From: Rhizobium sp. WYJ-E13
GTDB taxonomy: Bacteria; Pseudomonadota; Alphaproteobacteria; Rhizobiales; Rhizobiaceae
DNA: 64,000 nt
Assembly: GCF_018987265.1 (NCBI RefSeq)
Contig: NZ_CP076853.1
Span: 496,001 to 560,000 of the forward strand
Reading direction: 5' to 3'
The translations under genes and the position numbers were made by a program. This document shows positions 48,433-56,805 of the stretch, piece by piece (positions within the stretch are counted from its first letter, which is position 1; each line of letters starts with the position of its first letter). The notes below the pieces were generated by a model. That model ran no database searches and had not been told where the DNA came from. It saw nothing but the letters and a program-made list of their open reading frames with translations.

Positions 48433-48918
48433 ATGACCATCGCGATCGGCGGCAAGCTTCCTGCCGCCACCTTCAAGGAAAAGACTGCCGACGGCCCGGT
48501 CGAAACCACCACCGAGCAACTCTTCGGCGGCAAGCGCGTCGTGCTCTTTGCCGTGCCCGGCGCCTTCACGCCCACCTGTTCGCTGAACCACCTGCCGGGC
48601 TATCTTGAAAACCGCGATGCCATTCTCGCCAAGGGCGTCGACGATATCGCCGTTCTTGCCGTCAACGATTGGCATGTCATGGGCGCCTGGGCACAGTCTT
48701 CGGGCGGCCTCGGCAAGATCCACTTCCTCGCCGACTGGGATGCCGGCTTCACCAAGGCAGTCGGTCTCGATGCCGATCTCTCGGCGGGTGGCCTGGGCGT
48801 GCGCTCCAAGCGCTATTCCATGCTGGTCGAAGACGGTGTCGTGAAGTCGCTCAACGTCGAAGAAACGCCCGGCCAGGCAACGGTTTCCGGTGCTGCGGCG
48901 ATGCTTGAGCAGCTCTGA
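48433..48918 (+). CDS. Peroxiredoxin (Prx5 type)
   Basis: This thiol peroxidase of 161 residues reduces hydroperoxides. The peroxidatic cysteine is C49 in VPGAFTPTCS; no other cysteine exists, so it must be resolved by glutathione/glutaredoxin or another thiol. NDWHVMGAW and GLGVRSKRYSMLVEDG are typical Prx5 segments. AGGAG precedes the ATG and a clear terminator follows. Confidence 0.95.
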   Translation: MTIAIGGKLPAATFKEKTADGPVETTTEQLFGGKRVVLFAVPGAFTPTCSLNHLPGYLENRDAILAKGVDDIAVLAVNDWHVMGAWAQSSGGLGKIHFLADWDAGFTKAVGLDADLSAGGLGVRSKRYSMLVEDGVVKSLNVEETPGQATVSGAAAMLEQL

Positions 48919-48944
48919 GCTGGAAACGTATCATTGCGAATGTC

Positions 48945-48967
48945 AAAGGCGCCCTCGGGCGCCTTTT
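48945..48967 (+). terminator. Terminator of the peroxiredoxin gene
   Basis: AAGGCGCCC (48946-48954) pairs with GGGCGCCTT (48957-48965), followed by TTT. It touches the 3' end of the convergent parE remnant. Confidence 0.85.
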
Positions 48968-49238
48968 CAATGCTCGACGTTGAAATGCGCATCAAGATCG
49001 CGATGGCCTTCCAGAATATTCACGATCTCAAGTGCATCGTTTCTGTATTGAAAGAAGATAACGTATGTCCGGTATGCCACGCTTCGCATTTCCGGACGCA
49101 ATTCGGGTCACGACATCTTTTACGGAGCTTGGAGACGAAACTCTCCGCAAGTTCGGTACTTCCGCTTTGCTGCTCAATGTAATCCAGAATATAGAGGATG
49201 TCGCGTTGGGCGTCTGTCAGATAGCGTAATCGAGGCAC
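48967..49238 (-). pseudogene. parE: parE toxin remnant, internal deletion and frameshift
   Basis: The N-terminal part, from a GTG at 49238 (RLRYLTDAQRDILYILDYI, through SKLRKRC), is a ParE/RelE-type toxin start. Around 49104-49109 the frame is lost: from there the original reading continues in a different frame as PELRPEMRSVAYRTYVIFF, then YRNDALEIVNILEGHRDLDAH, ending at 48967. Total length is 272 bases, not a multiple of three, and about ten residues expected between the two parts are missing. In the actual frame translation ends after 72 residues with an unrelated tail. The toxin is therefore very probably dead. Its start overlaps the parD stop (TAGTG). Confidence 0.85.
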
Positions 49239-49485
49239 TATTTAGCTCTCTTCGCCTTTAGTTCAGCCACTCTCGTTTCGATCGCCGCTCGAAGTTCATC
49301 GTTGCTAACATTGCCGCCACGAGCAATCGAGGCTTCCAGCGTTTCGCGAAGCCTAGCAAGCTTCGCTTCCCGCTCCTCTACCAGCCGCAAGCCTTCGCGC
49401 AACACTTCGCTCGCAGAGCCAAGCGTCCGTCTTTGACGGCTTGTTCAACGAATTTTTCCCAGCGTTCACCAATGGACACGTTCAT
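49238..49485 (-). pseudogene. parD: parD antitoxin remnant with one-base frameshift
   Basis: The ATG at 49485 begins NVSIGERWEKFVEQAVKDGR, a typical ParD ribbon-helix-helix start. At about 49420-49423 one base is missing: the antitoxin sequence resumes in another frame as GSASEVLREGLRLVEER, then AKLARLRETLEASIARGG and NDELRAAIETRVAELKAK, ending TAG at 49238. The span is 248 bases; one inserted T would restore an 82-residue ParD. As it stands, translation stops after 35 residues. A sequencing error cannot be excluded for this single base, but the partner toxin is also broken. Confidence 0.85.
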
Positions 49486-49574
49486 AGCAATCGTCTCCGT
49501 CCAATCTCGATAACAAAATATGCGCATTAGATAGCATTGCGCCAAGAGTGCATTCCGCCTCATTCTCGCCGCAA

Positions 49575-49603
49575 TTGTTATAACATAACTGTAATGTTAT
49601 TAC
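49575..49603. promoter_or_regulatory. Candidate Zur-type operator upstream of the zinc transporter operon
   Basis: Two adjacent AT-rich palindromes stand out in this GC-rich DNA: TTGTTATAACATAAC (around 49575-49589, core GTTATAAC) and GTAATGTTATTAC (49591-49603). They resemble, from memory, alphaproteobacterial Zur boxes (ATGTTATA...TATAACAT). They lie 16 bases or more before the first ATG of the operon, where a repressor would act. The assignment is inference. Confidence 0.6.
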
Positions 49604-49618
49604 GTAAAGGAATTGAGA

Positions 49619-49747
49619 ATGCCGCCCATATCCGCACATTTTGCCATTAGTCTCCTTGGGCAGTCGGCGTTTCTGCGCCTGAGTGGTGCGGGCGCCATCG
49701 TCGCGCTTCTCTGGCTGGCGATCCATTGGGCGATCCTGCTGCCATGA
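49619..49747 (+). CDS. Small membrane protein at the head of the zinc transporter operon
   Basis: This unrecognised 42-residue protein, MPPISAHFAISLLGQSAF followed by a strongly hydrophobic helix (AGAIVALLWLAIHWAILLP), probably crosses the membrane once. AAAGGA lies nine bases before the ATG. Its TGA stop overlaps the ATG of the ABC ATPase (ATGA at 49744-49747), which argues that it is translated and coupled. It sits directly behind the Zur-like operator. A role in metal transport is likely from context only. I know no family for it. Confidence 0.72.
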   Translation: MPPISAHFAISLLGQSAFLRLSGAGAIVALLWLAIHWAILLP

Positions 49748-50484
49748 GCGCTGCGATCATCCGCCTCGACAACCTGACGGTCTCCTATGATCGTCATCCT
49801 GCACTCCATCATCTCTCCGGCACGTTTCAGCCCGGCAGCCTGACGGCAATCGCCGGGCCGAATGGCGCCGGAAAATCAACGCTGCTCAAGGCGATCATGG
49901 GGGAATTGCGTCCTGCAGAGGGGCGGGTGGAGCATCGTCTCCAGCGCACGGATTTCGGCTATCTGCCACAGGCGGCTGACATCAACAGGCGCTTTCCGAT
50001 CTCGGTGCTGGATACGGTGCTGCTCGGAAGCTGGCGCTCGGCCGGTGCCTTTGGCCGCATCGCAAAGCAGGACACTGCGCGTGCCCGCGCCGCGCTTGCC
50101 ACCGTCGGTCTCGAGAGGTTCGAAAAGCGCCATATCGGCTCGCTTTCGGCCGGCCAGTTCCAGCGTGTGCTCTTCGCCCGCCTGCTGCTGCAGGATGCGC
50201 GCATCATCCTGCTTGACGAACCTTTCACCGCCATCGATGCCCGCACGACCAGGGATCTGCTCGACATTGTCGTCTGCTGGCATGGCGACGGGCGGACGGT
50301 GATTGCCGTGCTCCATGATTTCGAACAGGTGAGGGCGTATTTCCCGCAGACCTTGCTGCTTGCCCGCCGGCTGGTCGGCTGGGGGCCGACGCAGGAGGTC
50401 ATGTCGTCTGCCAATCTTCTGCAGGCCCGCGCCATGGCCGAACGTTGGGATGAGGATGCCGAAGCCTGCGAGCCGGCGGCATGA
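49744..50484 (+). CDS. aztA: Zinc-type metal ABC transporter ATPase (AztA/ZnuC/TroC-like)
   Basis: The ATPase of a cluster A-I metal importer has 246 residues. Walker A is GPNGAGKST, the signature is LSAGQFQR (an A in place of the second G, as in this family), Walker B is IILLDEPFTAID and the H-loop is VLHDF. Order ATPase-permease-binding protein matches aztABC or the rhizobial troCBA arrangement rather than the split znuA/znuCB. Starts and stops overlap on both sides (ATGA), so the operon is tightly coupled. Zinc is favoured by the Zur-like box; manganese cannot be excluded. Confidence 0.88.
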   Translation: MSAAIIRLDNLTVSYDRHPALHHLSGTFQPGSLTAIAGPNGAGKSTLLKAIMGELRPAEGRVEHRLQRTDFGYLPQAADINRRFPISVLDTVLLGSWRSAGAFGRIAKQDTARARAALATVGLERFEKRHIGSLSAGQFQRVLFARLLLQDARIILLDEPFTAIDARTTRDLLDIVVCWHGDGRTVIAVLHDFEQVRAYFPQTLLLARRLVGWGPTQEVMSSANLLQARAMAERWDEDAEACEPAA

Positions 50485-51353
50485 CGGCCTACGATATCTT
50501 CTTCGCACCCTTTGCCGATTATGGCTTCATGCGCCGTGCGCTCGTCGCCTGCCTGTGCCTGGGGCTTGGTTCCGGCCCCATCGGTGTTTTCCTGATGATT
50601 CGCCGCATGAGCCTCATGGGAGACGCCATGAGCCATGCCGTGCTGCCCGGTGCCGCGGTCGGTTACCTCGTCGCCGGCTCGCTGTCGCTGACGGCCATGG
50701 GCATCGGCGGACTTGTCGCTGGTCTTTCCGTCGCGCTGCTATCAGGTGTCGTCAGCCGCATGACCGCGCTGCAGGAGGATGCGAGCTTTGCGAGCTTCTA
50801 TCTCGTATCGCTGGCCTTGGGCGTTCTCATAGTCTCCTTGCGTGGCTCCAACATCGATCTGCTGCATGTGCTTTTTGGCACCATCCTCGCGATCGACGCG
50901 CCGGCGCTGACGCAGATCGGCGCCATCATGTCGGTCACACTATTGGCGCTCGCGGTCATCTATCGGCCGCTGGTCGCGGAATGTTTCGATCCCGGCTTCC
51001 TGCGCGCCGTCGGCGGGCGCGGACCGGTCTATCATTTCCTCTTCCTGCTGTTGGTCGTGCTGAACCTCGTTGCGAGCTTCCAGGCGCTCGGCACGCTGAT
51101 GGCCGTCGGCCTGATGATGCTGCCGGCTGCGATCGCCCAACTCTGGTCGCGCAGCTTGTCCGCCATGATGATCATTGCGGCGGCAAGTGCCGCGGCTTCC
51201 GGCTATCTCGGCCTCATCGCCTCCTATCACCTTGAGCTTGCCTCCGGCCCGACGATCATCATGACCGCGGCTCTGCTCTACGGCCTCTCCATTTTCTGCG
51301 CCCCGTCGGGCCTTGCCCGGCGCTTATTCCCCCGCCCGCATCTGAAGGGCTGA
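50481..51353 (+). CDS. aztB: Zinc-type metal ABC transporter permease (AztB/ZnuB-like)
   Basis: This integral membrane protein of 290 residues has about eight helices, of the ABC-3 permease family. RRMSLMGDAMSHAVLPGAAVGYL carries the conserved SHAVLPG coupling region, and FQALGTLMAVGLMMLPAAIAQLW is the second signature. It overlaps the ATPase gene by four bases and precedes the binding protein by 15 bases. Confidence 0.92.
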   Translation: MTAYDIFFAPFADYGFMRRALVACLCLGLGSGPIGVFLMIRRMSLMGDAMSHAVLPGAAVGYLVAGSLSLTAMGIGGLVAGLSVALLSGVVSRMTALQEDASFASFYLVSLALGVLIVSLRGSNIDLLHVLFGTILAIDAPALTQIGAIMSVTLLALAVIYRPLVAECFDPGFLRAVGGRGPVYHFLFLLLVVLNLVASFQALGTLMAVGLMMLPAAIAQLWSRSLSAMMIIAAASAAASGYLGLIASYHLELASGPTIIMTAALLYGLSIFCAPSGLARRLFPRPHLKG

Positions 51354-51368
51354 TTACAGGAGACATCG

Positions 51369-52268
51369 ATGTTACCTAGCAGATTGCTTCTTTCCGCCGC
51401 CTTGCCCATCCTGATCACGCTTTCGGCCGTGCCGGCTTCGGCCGAAACGCTGAAGGTCGTCGCCTCCTTCACCGTGCTTGCCGATGTCGTCCGCCAGGTT
51501 GGCGGCGATCACGTTAAGGTCACGAGCCTCGTCGGCCCGAACGGCGATCCCCATGAATTCGAGCCGTCGCCGGCCGATGCGAAGGCGCTGAATGCCGCTA
51601 AAGTCACCTTCGTCAGCGGCGAGGGACTGGAAGGCTGGATGGACCGCCTGATCACTGCCTCTGGCTACAAGGGCAAGCCGGTCACGGTCTCCGAAGGCAT
51701 CAATACCCGCACGATGGAAGAGGATGGCAAGACCGTCACCGATCCGCATGTCTGGAACAGCCCCGTCAACGTGAAGGTCTGGGTCGCCAACATCGAGAAG
51801 GCGTTGTCCAACGCCGACCCGGCCGATGCCGCGGCCTACAAGGCCAATGCTGAGAAATATACAAAGAAACTGGACGAACTGGATGCCTATGCGCATTCCA
51901 AATTCGACAAGATCGCCGATGACCGCCGCAAGGTGCTGACGAGCCACGATGCGTTCGGCTATTTTGGCCGTGAATATAATGTCAGCTTCCTGGCACCGCT
52001 TGGTCTCTCGACAGAAAGCGAAGCCTCCGCAGCCGACGTCTCCAAGTTGATCGAGCAGATCAAGCAGGAACACGTAAAGACCTACTTCTTCGAAAACTCC
52101 AACGATCCGCGCCTCGTCAAACAGGTCGCCACCGCGACCGGTGCCGAGCCGGGCGGTGAGCTCTACGTCGAATCTCTCTCGGACTCGAAAGGCCCAGCCC
52201 CGACCTACGAGAAGATGTTCCGCTACAATGTCGACCAGCTCTCCACCGCCATGGCGAAGTCGAGCTGA
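51369..52268 (+). CDS. aztC: Zinc-type metal ABC transporter substrate-binding protein (AztC/ZnuA-like)
   Basis: This periplasmic cluster A-I binding protein of 299 residues has a signal peptide ending about PASAE (residue 26). Metal ligands are readable: H in GDPHEFEPS, H in TDPHVWNSP, H in LTSHDAFGYFG and an acidic residue in the ENSNDPRL or ESLSDSKG region. The His-rich loop that marks ZnuA is absent, which fits AztC/TroA better. It delivers zinc (or manganese) to the permease. No aztD-type chaperone gene follows. Confidence 0.92.
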   Translation: MLPSRLLLSAALPILITLSAVPASAETLKVVASFTVLADVVRQVGGDHVKVTSLVGPNGDPHEFEPSPADAKALNAAKVTFVSGEGLEGWMDRLITASGYKGKPVTVSEGINTRTMEEDGKTVTDPHVWNSPVNVKVWVANIEKALSNADPADAAAYKANAEKYTKKLDELDAYAHSKFDKIADDRRKVLTSHDAFGYFGREYNVSFLAPLGLSTESEASAADVSKLIEQIKQEHVKTYFFENSNDPRLVKQVATATGAEPGGELYVESLSDSKGPAPTYEKMFRYNVDQLSTAMAKSS

Positions 52269-52280
52269 GTTACCAAGGTC

Positions 52281-52589
52281 TCAGATAACGAGATCGAAAA
52301 CCAAGAGGCCGGCCAGGCCTCCATCCGTCGACGAGACGATGCGCTCGCCGACGGTCACATGCTCGGGATGCACGAGATAGGTATCACGAGCCTCGGGGCT
52401 TTCGAAGGTCACGGCAAAGCCGTCGACGAAACCGCCATGCAGCCCCTCGGGTGAAACATTCGGCCCGTATTTAATGTCAAGAATTCCCGGGATCACCTGC
52501 TTCAGCGCCACGATGGCGTCGAACAGCGCCTGCTTGTCGTCAGGCGTCATAGCGCCCTTCAGCCGCATGAATACGCAGTGCAGGATCAT
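52281..52589 (-). CDS. Dabb (stress-responsive A/B barrel) family protein
   Basis: This is a dimeric ferredoxin-like alpha/beta barrel domain of 102 residues. MILHCVFMRLKGAMTPDDK, the FAVTFESPEARDTYLVHPEH segment and the C-terminal LLVFDLVI match the Dabb family. Plant members are stress-induced or act in polyketide cyclisation; bacterial roles are unknown. Its stop is 12 bases from the stop of the convergent binding-protein gene. Confidence 0.87.
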   Translation of the reverse strand: MILHCVFMRLKGAMTPDDKQALFDAIVALKQVIPGILDIKYGPNVSPEGLHGGFVDGFAVTFESPEARDTYLVHPEHVTVGERIVSSTDGGLAGLLVFDLVI

Positions 52590-52691
52590 AAGGTGCCTCC
52601 CGGTTGTGTTTTCGGGCAGAATAACGAGGAAAACGGCAAGGGCAATGATATTTCGTTTCCGCAGTCGCTAGACCTGTCGGAGCCAGCCAGC

Positions 52692-53117
52692 CTACATTTG
52701 GTCCGCTACCGTTACCGGACGCTTATAGATCTTGCGGACCAGATCGTTGGACAAGCCGCGTGCAGCGGTCTTCTGCTCTTCCGTCATCGGACGGCAGGTA
52801 TCCTTGAGGTTGGAGCCGTCGATCACGGTCGCTGCCCCGGAATTGGCGATAACGATATGCCAACTGCAAGCAGCGACCTTGTCGATGATCACAGCGCCCC
52901 GGCAACCAGTCGAGAGGCAGAAGGCCACGATGACCTGCGCGCCGTGATCTCCTTTGTGGGCGAGCGTATAGGCGGCCGTGAAGTCCCTCTTCAATTTTTC
53001 ACAACGTCCCGGCTCGTCTGCCGCCTGGCAGCTCAGTGCGGCGGGTTGGAATTCGGCGGCGTAGAGGGGAGAGACGCAACAGGCGCCCATCGAGAGAGCG
53101 AGCAAAAGCTTGAGCAT
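52692..53117 (-). CDS. Secreted cysteine-rich hypothetical protein
   Basis: This protein of 141 residues has a signal peptide (LKLLLALSMGACCVSPLYA, cleavage about residue 20). The mature part holds six cysteines (SCQAADEPGRCEK, FCLSTGCRG, AACSWH, DTCRP), which suggests disulfides in the periplasm. The helical DFTAAYTLAHKGDHGAQVIVAFC vaguely recalls one Sel1-type repeat. I recognise no function. AAGGAAAA precedes the ATG at 53117; the longer open frame to 53678 is antisense to the next gene and is not real. Confidence 0.8.
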   Translation of the reverse strand: MLKLLLALSMGACCVSPLYAAEFQPAALSCQAADEPGRCEKLKRDFTAAYTLAHKGDHGAQVIVAFCLSTGCRGAVIIDKVAACSWHIVIANSGAATVIDGSNLKDTCRPMTEEQKTAARGLSNDLVRKIYKRPVTVADQM

Positions 53118-53251
53118 TGGATTTTCCTTGTTGCGTTGAGGCAGAGGGTCACATCGACGGCCAATGGTCAATGGCGCCACCTGGCAAAGAAAGCCGTATC
53201 GATCGAAGAGCCGCGAATCCCCCGGAAAAAGCTGGTGAACGGGCCTTGGGA

Positions 53252-56164
53252 TCAAGCACGCTTCGTCAGCGGAAAGCGTTCCCTCAGCAGCCGCAGCACC
53301 GATTCCGACGGCATCGGCGGGCCGAAGAGGTAGCTCTGGCCATAGCTGCAGCCCATCTTGGCCAGCTCGATCGCATCCTCGTTGGATTCGATACCCTCGG
53401 CCACAACCTTCATTTCCAGTTCGCGCGCCATCGAAATGACCGATTTCAGCACGGTCGCCTTCTTGTCGCTGTTGTCGCGCACCAGCGCCCTGTCGAGCTT
53501 GATCGTGTCGAAGGGGAAGCGGGTAAGGTAGGCGAGCGATGAATAGCCGGTGCCGAAGTCGTCGAGCGCCAGGCCGAGGCCGGCTTCCTTCAGCTTTTGC
53601 AGCACGAGGCGCGCCTGTTCCGGATTCTCCATCACCATGGATTCCGTCAGCTCGAGCTTCAGTTGCGAAGGATCGCAATGGGTCTTCGCCAGCACCGAGC
53701 GGACGTCGTCGTAGAGCTCGTTGTTGAGTAGCTGCACGCTGGAAAGATTGATGGAAACGAAAATCGGCAGTTCGCCGGTCTGGTTCTGCCAGGCCATCAG
53801 GTCGTTGGTCGCCTGTTCCAGTGCGAAAATGCCGAGTGCGCCGATAATGTCGGATGTTTCGGCGATCGGGATGAACTCGGATGGCGGGATATTGCCGCGC
53901 TTGGGGTGCTCCCAGCGCATCAACGCCTCGAAGCCGGCGATCTCGACATCTTCCAGCCGGGCGATCGGCTGGTAGACCATCGAAAGCTCCTTGCGCTCGA
54001 TGGCGCGGCGCAGATCCGATTCGAGCTGCAAACGGTCGGTGCCGAAATCGCGGAAGGCCGGCTGGAAGGGCTCCACGCGGTTGCCGCCGGCGCGCTTGGC
54101 CCGATACATGGCAAGTTCGGCGTCGCTGAGCAAACCCGACGCGCTCTCCTGCTGGTCCACCCAGGAGGCGAGGCCGATGGAGGCAGTCAGGATAATCTCC
54201 CGGTTGGAGAAGTTGATCGGCACCATGATCGCCTTGCTCATTGCATCGGCGAAATCCGCGACCTTGGCCGGATCATGCTCGGAAACGAGGATGAGGCCGA
54301 ACTGATCGCCGGAAAGGCGCGCCAGCGTATCCTGCGGCTTCAGCAGGCGTCGCAGGCGGCGGGTGAGCGCGATCAGGATATTGTCACCTGCGGCGACACC
54401 GAGGGAATCGTTGACCAGCTTGTAGCGGTCGATGTCGATCACCATCACGGTCGGGCGCAGCGTCTCGCCGCCCGGCGCCAGCGTCAGCACCGACTGCAGG
54501 CGGTCGAGGAACACCTGCCGGTTCGGCAGACCTGTCAGGTTGTCGTGCAATGCATCGTGCAGTAGCCGCTCGACGGAATTCTTCTGTTCGGTCACATCGA
54601 CAATCGTGCCGACGCAGCGGATGATCTCGCCGTTCGAGCCGAGAACCGGCCGGGCGCGGATCAGCAGCCAATGGAAATGGCCGTCTTCGGCGCGGATGCG
54701 GAACTCGTGGTTCAGCCGCCCGCGGCGATGTTCCAGCAGCACGTCGAGCGTGGCGCGGAAGCGATCGCGATCGTCAGGGTGCAGCCGCGGCAGCCAGTTG
54801 CGCGCCGCACCATGCATCGCACCCGGCGACAGCCCGAGCTTGACGGAAACGTCGGGAATGGTGACGACGCGGTCGCGCGCCACATCCCAGTCCCAGACCA
54901 TGTCGCCCGAACCCGTCAGTGCCAGCGACTGGCGTTCGAGATCGGAGAACAGCCCCTGCTGGAAGGCGCCGCCGGCAAAGGCGTGCTGCATGACGGTAAA
55001 GCCGATCAGCAGCACGATGAGAACGAGGCCACCGCCGAGTGCCGGCTGGATGATGTCATTATCGAGCCGGCCGGTAATCGTCATCCATGCGCCGAACAGC
55101 CAGACCAGCGTCAGCGCCCATGCAGGCACGAGCAGGATGGCGCGGTCATAGCGGTTGAAGCCGAGATAGATGATGAGCAACAGGCCGGTCGCCGCCGTCA
55201 GCGCGAAGGACAGCCGCGCGATGCCAGCCGCGATCGACGGATCGTAGATCGCAACGCCGAACAGCAGCGCGAGGCCCAGCACCCAGGCAAGCGTGGCATA
55301 GCCGAGATGCACATGCCATCGATTGAGATTGAGGTAGGTGAACAGGAAGATGACGAAACTGGAGGCGAGCGCCACCTCCGCACAGGCGCGCCATATTCGT
55401 TGATCTGCCGAGGCGACGCTGATCAGCTTTCCCAGAAAGCCGAAGTCGACGCAGATATAGCCGAGCACAGCCCAGGCGAGGGCCGCCGTCGCCGGCAGCA
55501 TCGAGGTTCCCTTGACGACGAAGAGGATCGTCAGGAAGACCGCGAGCAGGCCGGCAATGCCGAGAACGATGCCGCGATAAAGCGTAAAGGCGTTGATCGT
55601 ATCCTTATACGCGTTCGGCTCCCACAGATAGATCTGCGGCAGATTGGGCGTCGCAAGTTCGGCGACGAAGGTGATGACCGCGCCGGGGTTCAGCGTGATG
55701 CGGAAGACGTCGGCATCGTCACTCGGCTGCCGGTCGAGCGCAAAACCCTCGCTCGGCGTGATCGCGATGATGCGCTGCGAGCCGAGGTCGGGCCAGAACA
55801 GCTTGGAATTGACGAGACGGAAGTGCGGCGCGACGATGACGCGCTCGAGCTGCTCTTCCGAAACGTTGGCAAGCGCAAAGACCGCCCAGTCGCCCTGATG
55901 GTTTTCCGAGCTCGACCGCACCTCGATGCGCCGGCGGATGCCATCGGCGCCGGCAGCGGTGGAAACCTGGAAGGCCTCGCCCTGGTTGGCGTAGATTTCA
56001 GTCGTGGCAGTCAGGTCCAGCGCTGTGTCGTCGCGGGAAATCTTCACCGGTTCGGCCGCCTGCACGGTTCCCGCCGCAAGGGCGAACACAGACAGGAGAA
56101 GGGCTGCGATCACCGCGATCACTCGTCCGGACGGTGACGTCGGCAGCATGCGGTCTTTGTTCAT
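53252..56164 (-). CDS. 7TM-PAS-GGDEF-EAL cyclic-di-GMP protein with degenerate GGDEF
   Basis: This membrane signalling protein of 970 residues has a signal peptide (about 12-38), a periplasmic sensing domain like 7TMR-DISM extracellular modules (about 40-190) and seven or eight membrane helices (about 200-420). A PAS domain (about 445-560), GGDEF (about 565-720) and EAL (about 735-965) follow. The cyclase site reads RLSGDQFGLIL, so the GGDEF motif is SGDQF and cyclase activity is unlikely. EALMRWEHP, the LELTES segment, DDFGTGYSS and VAEGIES are intact, so it is probably a phosphodiesterase. ATG 56164 overlaps the upstream acetyltransferase stop (ATGA). Confidence 0.93.
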   Translation of the reverse strand: MNKDRMLPTSPSGRVIAVIAALLLSVFALAAGTVQAAEPVKISRDDTALDLTATTEIYANQGEAFQVSTAAGADGIRRRIEVRSSSENHQGDWAVFALANVSEEQLERVIVAPHFRLVNSKLFWPDLGSQRIIAITPSEGFALDRQPSDDADVFRITLNPGAVITFVAELATPNLPQIYLWEPNAYKDTINAFTLYRGIVLGIAGLLAVFLTILFVVKGTSMLPATAALAWAVLGYICVDFGFLGKLISVASADQRIWRACAEVALASSFVIFLFTYLNLNRWHVHLGYATLAWVLGLALLFGVAIYDPSIAAGIARLSFALTAATGLLLIIYLGFNRYDRAILLVPAWALTLVWLFGAWMTITGRLDNDIIQPALGGGLVLIVLLIGFTVMQHAFAGGAFQQGLFSDLERQSLALTGSGDMVWDWDVARDRVVTIPDVSVKLGLSPGAMHGAARNWLPRLHPDDRDRFRATLDVLLEHRRGRLNHEFRIRAEDGHFHWLLIRARPVLGSNGEIIRCVGTIVDVTEQKNSVERLLHDALHDNLTGLPNRQVFLDRLQSVLTLAPGGETLRPTVMVIDIDRYKLVNDSLGVAAGDNILIALTRRLRRLLKPQDTLARLSGDQFGLILVSEHDPAKVADFADAMSKAIMVPINFSNREIILTASIGLASWVDQQESASGLLSDAELAMYRAKRAGGNRVEPFQPAFRDFGTDRLQLESDLRRAIERKELSMVYQPIARLEDVEIAGFEALMRWEHPKRGNIPPSEFIPIAETSDIIGALGIFALEQATNDLMAWQNQTGELPIFVSINLSSVQLLNNELYDDVRSVLAKTHCDPSQLKLELTESMVMENPEQARLVLQKLKEAGLGLALDDFGTGYSSLAYLTRFPFDTIKLDRALVRDNSDKKATVLKSVISMARELEMKVVAEGIESNEDAIELAKMGCSYGQSYLFGPPMPSESVLRLLRERFPLTKRA

Positions 56165-56775
56165 CGGCTGTTGGGTTTCCTGCCTGTATCCGCGTCGGTG
56201 GCCAAGCGTGAAAACATCACGTGATCGTGCCACTGACCGTTGATCTTCAAATATCCGCGCAGGTAGCCTTCCCGCTGGAACCCGGCTTTCTCAAGCAGGC
56301 GAATGCTCCGTGCGTTGTCTGGAATACAGGCTGCTTCGATACGGTGCAACTCAAGGCCTGCGAAGATATAGGGAATAACCAGTTGAAGTGCGGCAAACAT
56401 ATGGCCCTGGCCGGCATAACGCTCGCCCATCCAGTAACCGATCATGCAGCTCTGTGCGGCGCCCCGGCGGATGTAGCCGATGGTAATGCCACCGACGAGC
56501 GCCATATCCTTTTTCTGGAAAATGAAGAGCGGGATCGCCTGTCCGGAGGCATATTCCTGCTTGCCGCGGATCACCCGGGCGCGAAAAGAACCTTCCGTCA
56601 GCTCGTCGCGGCGCCATGTCGGCTCCCAGGGTTCCAGAAAACGGCGGCTGTCGGCGCGAAGCCTGTGCCACTGGTTGAAATCCTGGTAGCGTGGCAGGCG
56701 CAGGACATATTTGTCGTTTTCGAGTTCGACCGCTTCAGGCTGTCGCGACAGGAACCGAAAAACCGATTTTGGCAT
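56161..56775 (-). CDS. RimJ/RimL-like GNAT N-acetyltransferase
   Basis: This acetyltransferase of the ribosomal-protein-alanine type has 204 residues. LRLPRYQDFNQWHRLRADSR and LEPWEPTW are typical of RimJ; GGITIGYIRRG, GYWMGERYAGQGHMFAAL (acetyl-CoA loop) and NARSIRLLEKAGFQREG (motif B) follow. The target may be ribosomal protein uS5 or another N-terminus. ATG 56775 is chosen by RimJ-like start and a GGGGG site. It is translationally coupled to the EAL gene. Confidence 0.9.
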   Translation of the reverse strand: MPKSVFRFLSRQPEAVELENDKYVLRLPRYQDFNQWHRLRADSRRFLEPWEPTWRRDELTEGSFRARVIRGKQEYASGQAIPLFIFQKKDMALVGGITIGYIRRGAAQSCMIGYWMGERYAGQGHMFAALQLVIPYIFAGLELHRIEAACIPDNARSIRLLEKAGFQREGYLRGYLKINGQWHDHVMFSRLATDADTGRKPNSR

Positions 56776-56805
56776 CGATAACCCCCGACGCAACGGATAT
56801 GTCCG

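Noticed and set aside
54671..56137. 488-residue plus-strand frame opposite the 7TM EAL protein
   Set aside because: Arg/Glu/Gln-rich antisense translation with no motif, opposite a gene with intact EAL signatures.
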